A stretch of DNA of 11,320 nt from Candidatus Altarchaeales archaeon A3 (lineage in GTDB: Archaea > Altiarchaeota > Altiarchaeia > Altiarchaeales > Altiarchaeaceae), in NCBI GenBank assembly GCA_002083985.1, contig MTER01000061.1:1-11320 (forward strand), in the 5' to 3' direction. Every line of letters begins with the position of its first letter. The stretch's first letter is position 1. This document shows positions 8,255 through 11,320 of this stretch, one piece after another. The position numbers and the translations under genes were made by a program. Below the pieces are notes generated by a model that was not told the DNA's origin, ran no database searches, and saw only the letters and a list, made by a program, of their open reading frames with translations.

Positions 8255-8393
8255 GGATATTTTAAAAATCTACTTAAAAAAATCTTAAAATTGAACATTA
8301 TAAATTTAATTTCAAACATTATACTTATAAAAATATTTGTAAAAAAACAAATATATAATAACCTCGCTGATGTTCGGATATTTTAAAATCTAC
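8255..8393. repeat. Direct repeat pair within the 937-bp element
   Basis: GGATATTTTAAAAATCTAC (8255-8273) recurs as GGATATTTTAAAATCTAC (8376-8393), differing only in the length of an A run. The copies are 121 bp apart in a part of the element with no ORF. Such pairs can be protein-binding iterons or the trace of an internal duplication. Confidence 0.6.
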
Positions 8394-8406
8394 AGGATTT
8401 TAAAAT
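8380..8406. other. Perfect 11-bp hairpin, possible structured RNA or binding site
   Basis: ATTTTAAAATC (8380-8390), loop TACAG, then GATTTTAAAAT (8396-8406). Its left arm contains part of the second direct-repeat copy. It lies in a stretch of about 100 bases (8361-8460) that looks less AT-rich than its surroundings, which in AT-rich genomes can mark a structured RNA. The arms themselves are pure AT apart from one G-C pair, so the evidence is weak. There is no T run for a terminator. Confidence 0.4.
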
Positions 8407-8541
8407 TACCCTGATTTTAGTGAGTCAGAACCCAAACTTCGCACATCTATCATCCGTTATATGAAATTGACTTCGGAACAATTTAGTTAACATAGAATTC
8501 ATAAACATTATTTTTATCATCTAAAACTAAAAAATAATAAG

Positions 8542-8793
8542 GTGGAAAGAATAAAAGGCAAAAAAGGCCATAGAGCAGTAAAAAGGAATAAGAATGGCCA
8601 AATCAAAAAGAATGTTTCATGGGGAATGCACTTAAAAAGAAAAGGTGCTGTTAGAAAAAGGAGAGTAACAAAAGCAATAAAAGGTATAGTCAAAACTGGG
8701 GCATCTATAATATGTCCTGCATTAGGTTACTTGATTGCTGCCAGAAATACATATAAAAATGTAAAAACAATTTTAAAAAAAGGTAAAAAATAA
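8542..8793 (+). CDS. Small highly basic protein inside the insertion element, unrecognised
   Basis: 83 aa from a GTG start. AAGGTGG overlaps the start, so a Shine-Dalgarno cannot be judged. The in-frame sequence upstream is open only to 8491 and lacks another usual start. The protein is dominated by lysine and arginine (GKKGHRAVKRNKNGQIKKN, HLKRKGAVRKRRVTKA), with one moderately hydrophobic stretch near residues 51-68 (KTGASIICPALGYLIAA) and a basic tail ending KKGKK. This suggests nucleic-acid binding with a possible membrane-touching or packing helix; virion-like or toxin-like small proteins would also fit. It is the only gene-sized ORF between the terminal repeats, so it is either the cargo of the element or an unrelated captured gene. 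No family is recognised and no function is claimed. Confidence 0.5.
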   Translation: MERIKGKKGHRAVKRNKNGQIKKNVSWGMHLKRKGAVRKRRVTKAIKGIVKTGASIICPALGYLIAARNTYKNVKTILKKGKK

Positions 8794-9022
8794 AATGGAT
8801 ATTGTTAAAAAAAGTATAGATAAATTGTTATTTCCCAGTACTTTTACCTTTTTGGCAGGTTTCCATTTTAAAAGGTTTTAAATATTAAAATTGGCACAAA
8901 ATATAAAAATATATACTAAATTAACAATATCAAAAATTCTTATATTGTTGAATTTTGAGGAGCATTTTGAAAAATTTGATGCATTTCCCAAATCATAATC
9001 TTTGGAAATCTATGGTGAAAAA

Positions 9023-9062
9023 GATGCCTGTAAGGGTTATAATTCCAAATGGGAAACTTTTG
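9023..9062 (-). repeat. Right terminal inverted repeat of the 937-bp element
   Basis: Read on the minus strand it begins CAAAAGTTTCCCATTTG and continues to CAGGCATC. It ends 31 bp upstream of the apgM start codon, with TCAAAAT immediately outside at 9063-9069, so any apgM promoter further upstream has been displaced or is now supplied by the element. Confidence 0.85.
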
Positions 9063-9093
9063 TCAAAATAAAAAATATTTAAATAAAATTTAA

Positions 9094-10317
9094 ATGAAAT
9101 ACATCATAATATTAGGAGACGGAATGTCTGATTATCCTGTTGAAGAGTTAAATAACAGAACGCCACTTCAGGTCGCAAATAAACCAAATATAGATTTTAT
9201 TGCAAAAAACGGAGTCAGCGGAATGTTAAAGACAATTCAGGAGGGCTTTGAGCCGGGTTCTGATGTGGCAAATTTATCTGTTTTGGGCTATGATGTCCGA
9301 AAATGCCATACTGGAAGGGCACCGATTGAGGCGGCAAATATGGGGATAAATTTAAACAATAATGAGATTGCATTCAGATGTAATTTTTTCACGGAAGAAT
9401 GCGGTATTATAAAGGATTACAGCGCAGGACATATAACGAGTGAAGAAGGAAAAATTTTGATAAATCTGCTTAATAAAAATCTTTCGGATGAATTAAAAAC
9501 AATTAACGGAAAATTTTATGCAGGTGTTTCATACAGAAACATATTTGTATGCAAAGATGATAATGGGAAAAATTTAATCTGTGTTCCCCCTCACAATATT
9601 GTTGGAGAAAAAATAGAAAAAAATTTAATTGCCGGGGACAAAAAAAGCGAAATTTTTGCAAAAAATTTAAATTATATAATGCTAAAATCAAAGGAAATTC
9701 TTGAAAAAAGCGAAATAAATAAAAAGAGAGAAAGAGAAGGAAAAAATAAGGCAAATATGATATGGTTCTGGGGGCAGGGAAAAAAGCTAAAAATAGAGGA
9801 ATTCAAGACAAAGTATAATTTAAAGGGAGCGGTTATTTCAGCAGTTGATTTAATAAAAGGAATCGGAAAACTTGCGGGAATGGATGTAATTGAAGTTGAA
9901 GGTGCAACAGGATTATGGGATACGAACTATGACGGGAAAGCAATGGCGTGTATTGAGGCATTGGATGACCATGATTTTGTATATGTTCATGTTGAAGCAA
10001 CGGATGAAGCAGGACATCTCGGGGATTTAAATTTAAAAATTTTGTCTATTGAAAATCTGGATAAAATGACCTGGAAAATTTTAAAGGAAATAGATAAAAG
10101 AGGAATTGAAGCAAAGATTGCAGTGTTGCCTGATCATGCAACTCCGATAAAAATAAAAACACATACTGTCGATTTGGTTCCGTTTGCGATATATTCAACA
10201 AAAAATAAAGATGAAAGGGATGAGGTTGAAAAATTTGATGAATTTGCCTGCAGGAATGGAAAGTATGGAAAAGGAGTTGAAAATTTTATGGAAATTTTGC
10301 TGGGGGAAAAAGTTTAA
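9094..10317 (+). CDS. apgM: 2,3-bisphosphoglycerate-independent phosphoglycerate mutase, archaeal type
   Basis: 407 aa, full family length. It interconverts 3- and 2-phosphoglycerate in glycolysis/gluconeogenesis in the cytoplasm, using two divalent metals and a phosphoserine intermediate (alkaline phosphatase superfamily). Visible motifs are the metal-binding start IIILGDGMSDYP (Asp9); PGSDVANLSVLGYD, whose Ser56 is the likely phosphorylated residue by alignment with the bacterial NSEVGH motif; HTGRAPIEAANMG; HVEATDEAGHLGD (metal-binding Asp and His residues); and VLPDHATP. The start is fixed by the N-terminal GDGM motif. It is transcribed away from the TPR gene. The 937-bp insertion ends 31 bp upstream, so regulation may have changed. 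TATTTAAATA at 9076-9085 is too close to the ATG to serve as the TATA box of this start. All catalytic motifs are intact. Confidence 0.95.
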   Translation: MKYIIILGDGMSDYPVEELNNRTPLQVANKPNIDFIAKNGVSGMLKTIQEGFEPGSDVANLSVLGYDVRKCHTGRAPIEAANMGINLNNNEIAFRCNFFTEECGIIKDYSAGHITSEEGKILINLLNKNLSDELKTINGKFYAGVSYRNIFVCKDDNGKNLICVPPHNIVGEKIEKNLIAGDKKSEIFAKNLNYIMLKSKEILEKSEINKKREREGKNKANMIWFWGQGKKLKIEEFKTKYNLKGAVISAVDLIKGIGKLAGMDVIEVEGATGLWDTNYDGKAMACIEALDDHDFVYVHVEATDEAGHLGDLNLKILSIENLDKMTWKILKEIDKRGIEAKIAVLPDHATPIKIKTHTVDLVPFAIYSTKNKDERDEVEKFDEFACRNGKYGKGVENFMEILLGEKV

Positions 10318-10324
10318 ATAATAT

Positions 10325-10397
10325 AGGACTTACACAAAACAGATACGAATTCTTATCTTTTTAAGTCCTTTTACAAGATGAATTGCGTAAGTACTGA
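10325..10397. mobile_element. Short IS-end-like remnant with hairpin between apgM and broken methyltransferase
   Basis: GGACTTACACAA begins at 10326. On the minus strand GTACTTACGCAA begins at about 10396, so the two ends of this roughly 70-bp stretch are near-inverted copies resembling insertion-sequence termini. Inside, AGGACTTA (10325-10332) and TAAGTCCT (10362-10369) pair, with AGATA/TATCT around a GAATTC centre, forming a long imperfect hairpin. It begins 8 nt after the apgM stop and could incidentally end apgM transcripts. Homology to the methyltransferase stops at its right edge. TAATAT occurs near both sides, but three extra bases separate it from one end, so no clean target duplication is claimed. 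A MITE, or an IS that lost its centre, are both possible. Confidence 0.45.
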
Positions 10398-10522
10398 CTA
10401 ATATCTTTGTGATAATTTAATAAAAATATAATATCCTCTTTTGATAGTTTCACAAAAACGTTCTCTATTAAAGCCACACCGATATAATAATTAAATTTAA
10501 GGATGTCATTGTAGAAAATCTG

Positions 10523-10665
10523 GTATCCTCTCAATAAAACAGGGTAATTAAATTATATTGTTCTATTTTACAAGTGAAAAATACTAAATTTTTATATTTT
10601 ACACTCGCTGTTGCTCGTATCTTAACTTGAAGTTTTTAAAATACTCTGAAATTTTGAAAGGATAC
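10523..10665. mobile_element. 143-bp MITE-like element inside the methyltransferase gene
   Basis: The plus-strand octamer AAAATCTG lies immediately on both sides (10515-10522 and 10666-10673). The element ends are inverted copies: GTATCCTCTCAA on the left and GTATCCTTTCAA on the right read in reverse complement, 11 of 12 identical and about 22 of 30 further in. It has no room for a transposase. Removing the element and one octamer rejoins KGKQI to FYNDILKFNYY in one frame, which independently proves the boundaries. Its terminal sequence differs from that of the 937-bp element, so a different transposase family probably moved it. Confidence 0.9.
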
Positions 10666-10892
10666 AAAATCTGTTTGCCTTTGGTTTTCAAAAGATAGCC
10701 CATAACTCCTGTGCCACCGAAGGCATCAAGGGCGGAATTAAATTTAAGGTCTTTGATGTTGTCCCAAATCCAAGAGGCGATTTTTGATTTACTTCCCTGA
10801 TAGCGAGTGGTTATGAGATGATGAATGTCAGCAGGTTTTCCTGGAAGATATAGCTGCTGAGTTATACTATCTTGTTTGATTTTTTCTAACAT
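10599..10892 (-). CDS. N-terminal methyltransferase ORF with a tail read from the MITE
   Basis: 97 aa from the ATG at 10892. Residues 1-75 are the genuine start of the D12 methyltransferase (RYQGSK at 30-35, DAFGGTG at 56-62). Residues from about 76 (YPFKISEYFKNFKLRYEQQ) are encoded by the inserted element between 10665 and 10599 and have no counterpart in methyltransferases. If translated, the product has part of the SAM pocket but no catalytic motif, so it should be inactive. Confidence 0.6.
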   Translation of the reverse strand: MLEKIKQDSITQQLYLPGKPADIHHLITTRYQGSKSKIASWIWDNIKDLKFNSALDAFGGTGVMGYLLKTKGKQILYPFKISEYFKNFKLRYEQQRV

Positions 10893-10908
10893 TTAAACAC
10901 ATAAGTAC

Positions 10909-11320
10909 CTATGTCTTATAAAAGTGCTGAAAGCCACAAAAAATATGATAAATCTTTAATGGAGAAGGACATTTATCCCGCGTATGTTTGGAACTGTAAA
11001 TATCTTTGAAATCATCTATTGGTTCTTCTGATTTTAGCTCATCATTAGCATTTAATCTCCCGTGCGTATTTATTTTTTCATTGATTAAGCAAACATTATC
11101 AGAAACAGAGCCATCAATCAAATATACAATCATTCCGCCAACCTTACAATTATTTGCATATTCACAAGATATAAATCTCATCATACCTTCTTTAACATAT
11201 TCTTTTGCTAAAACTGGATTATTATTCAGTCGTTTACATTCAAAAGTAAAATATATCTCTTCTGACATCCACCCCGATTGTAAACACAAATCAATCTTTT
11301 TGGCATGCTTTGGATGAACC
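10909..11320 (-). CDS. Partial PD-(D/E)XK nuclease-like protein (N-terminus beyond window)
   Basis: 136 codons are visible; the frame is open to the right edge, so the true start is outside and the TTG at 11289 is not a real start. The sequence KKIDLCLQSGWMSEEIYFTFECKRLN has an Asp followed by a strand with E-C-K (codons at 11241-11233), the D...ExK pattern of PD-(D/E)XK nucleases. EYVKEGMMRFISCEYANNCKVGGMIVYLIDG follows, a region I associate with a widespread uncharacterised restriction-like family (arginine-containing helix, then GG(M/L)xxY strand). The C-terminal 50 residues (KSEEPIDDFKDIY onward) are polar. It ends 16 nt before the D12 methyltransferase start, so it may be the cleavage partner or an accessory gene of that locus. 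The nuclease assignment rests on a short motif only. Confidence 0.6.
   Translation of the reverse strand, partial: VHPKHAKKIDLCLQSGWMSEEIYFTFECKRLNNNPVLAKEYVKEGMMRFISCEYANNCKVGGMIVYLIDGSVSDNVCLINEKINTHGRLNANDELKSEEPIDDFKDIYSSKHTRDKCPSPLKIYHIFCGFQHFYKT

Larger units (their letters stand above)
8126..9062. mobile_element. 937-bp non-autonomous insertion element with 40-bp TIRs and 7-bp target duplication
   Basis: The two ends are inverted copies of each other. The outer 17 bp (CAAAAGTTTCCCATTTG) are identical, and 35 of the outer 40 bp match without gaps. The heptamer TCAAAAT directly abuts both ends (8119-8125 and 9063-9069) in the same orientation, as a target-site duplication should. No transposase-size ORF is present. 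The only coding candidate is an 83-aa basic protein (8542-8793). Removing the element and one heptamer leaves about 70 bp between the divergent TPR-protein gene and apgM, a normal compact spacing. The interior holds a perfect hairpin (8380-8406), a direct repeat (8255-8273 / 8376-8393) and an 11-bp inverted pair (8798-8808 / 8921-8931). I cannot assign it to an IS family; a deleted IS derivative, a large MITE or a cargo-bearing element are all possible. Confidence 0.8.
10361..10892 (-). pseudogene. D12-class adenine-N6 DNA methyltransferase, interrupted and 3'-truncated
   Basis: Two conserved pieces in different frames flank a 143-bp insertion. Piece one (10892-10666) has TRYQGSKSKIASWIWDNIKDL (residues 29-49), the RYxGxK start of D12 methylases, and ALDAFGGTGVMGYLLKTKGKQI, the FxGxG SAM-binding motif. 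Piece two (10522 to about 10397) continues QIFYNDILKFNYYIGVALIEN and then KLSKEDIIFLLNYHKDIS, exactly where the family sequence should resume. After KDIS it turns into the IS-end-like sequence and reaches a stop at 10361. The rest of the enzyme, including the DPPY-type catalytic motif, is absent. The gene follows a PD-(D/E)XK-like gene by 16 nt and was probably the modification half of a restriction-modification pair. It is dead twice over. Confidence 0.85.

Noticed and set aside
8361..8460. Possible archaeal C/D-box guide RNA
   Set aside because: UGAUGU and CUGA-like motifs occur but box order and spacing do not fit a C-D'-C'-D arrangement.
8795..8881. 28-codon ORF just after the basic gene (MDIVKKSIDKLL...)
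   Set aside because: Too short, no recognisable similarity, and half of it overlaps an 11-bp inverted repeat arm; chance ORFs of this size are common here.
9503..9754. 83-aa minus-strand ORF inside apgM
   Set aside because: Antisense shadow; apgM is intact and conserved on the other strand.

Overview
This is a strongly AT-rich window that most likely comes from an archaeon. The best markers are an archaeal-type cofactor-independent phosphoglycerate mutase (apgM) and an archease. The visible start codons also generally lack Shine-Dalgarno sequences and sit close to TATA-like stretches. The lineage cannot be fixed from this sequence alone.

Layout. From 1 to 6761, all on the minus strand, lies a tightly packed defence-type cluster. 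In transcription order it holds a PLD-nuclease/SNF2 helicase (6761 to 3548), a Schlafen-AlbA_2/GHKL-ATPase protein with a winged-helix tail (3546 to 2107), and a large Eco57I/PglX-like adenine methylase that runs off the left edge (2114 to 1). The genes are separated by 1 nt and then overlap by 8 nt, so they look translationally coupled. The helicase gene is broken at two places: a one-base loss near 5250-5253 and a perfect 17-bp tandem duplication at 5125-5158. Undoing both restores one frame of about 1,065 codons. The AlbA_2 gene carries eleven 11-bp repeats in strict register inside its coding sequence.

From 6840 to 8079, also on the minus strand, are two housekeeping-like genes, archease and a TPR-like helical repeat protein. 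Between the TPR gene and the divergent apgM (9094-10317, plus strand) sits a 937-bp insertion (8126-9062). It has 40-bp terminal inverted repeats (35/40 identical) and a 7-bp target duplication. It contains no transposase, only a small very basic ORF. Removing it leaves a compact intergenic region of about 70 bp between the TPR gene and apgM.

Right of apgM is the wreck of a second restriction-modification-type locus on the minus strand. It comprises a PD-(D/E)XK-like protein entering from the right edge (11320 to 10909) and a D12-class adenine methyltransferase (10892 to about 10397). The methyltransferase is interrupted by a 143-bp MITE-like element (10523-10665, 8-bp target duplication). 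It is also cut off at its 3' side by a short IS-end-like sequence next to apgM.

Taken together, conserved metabolic and RNA genes are embedded between two DNA-modification/defence loci, both visibly damaged or under repeat-driven change, with at least two non-autonomous insertions identified from target duplications and inverted ends. No rRNA, tRNA or CRISPR array was seen.
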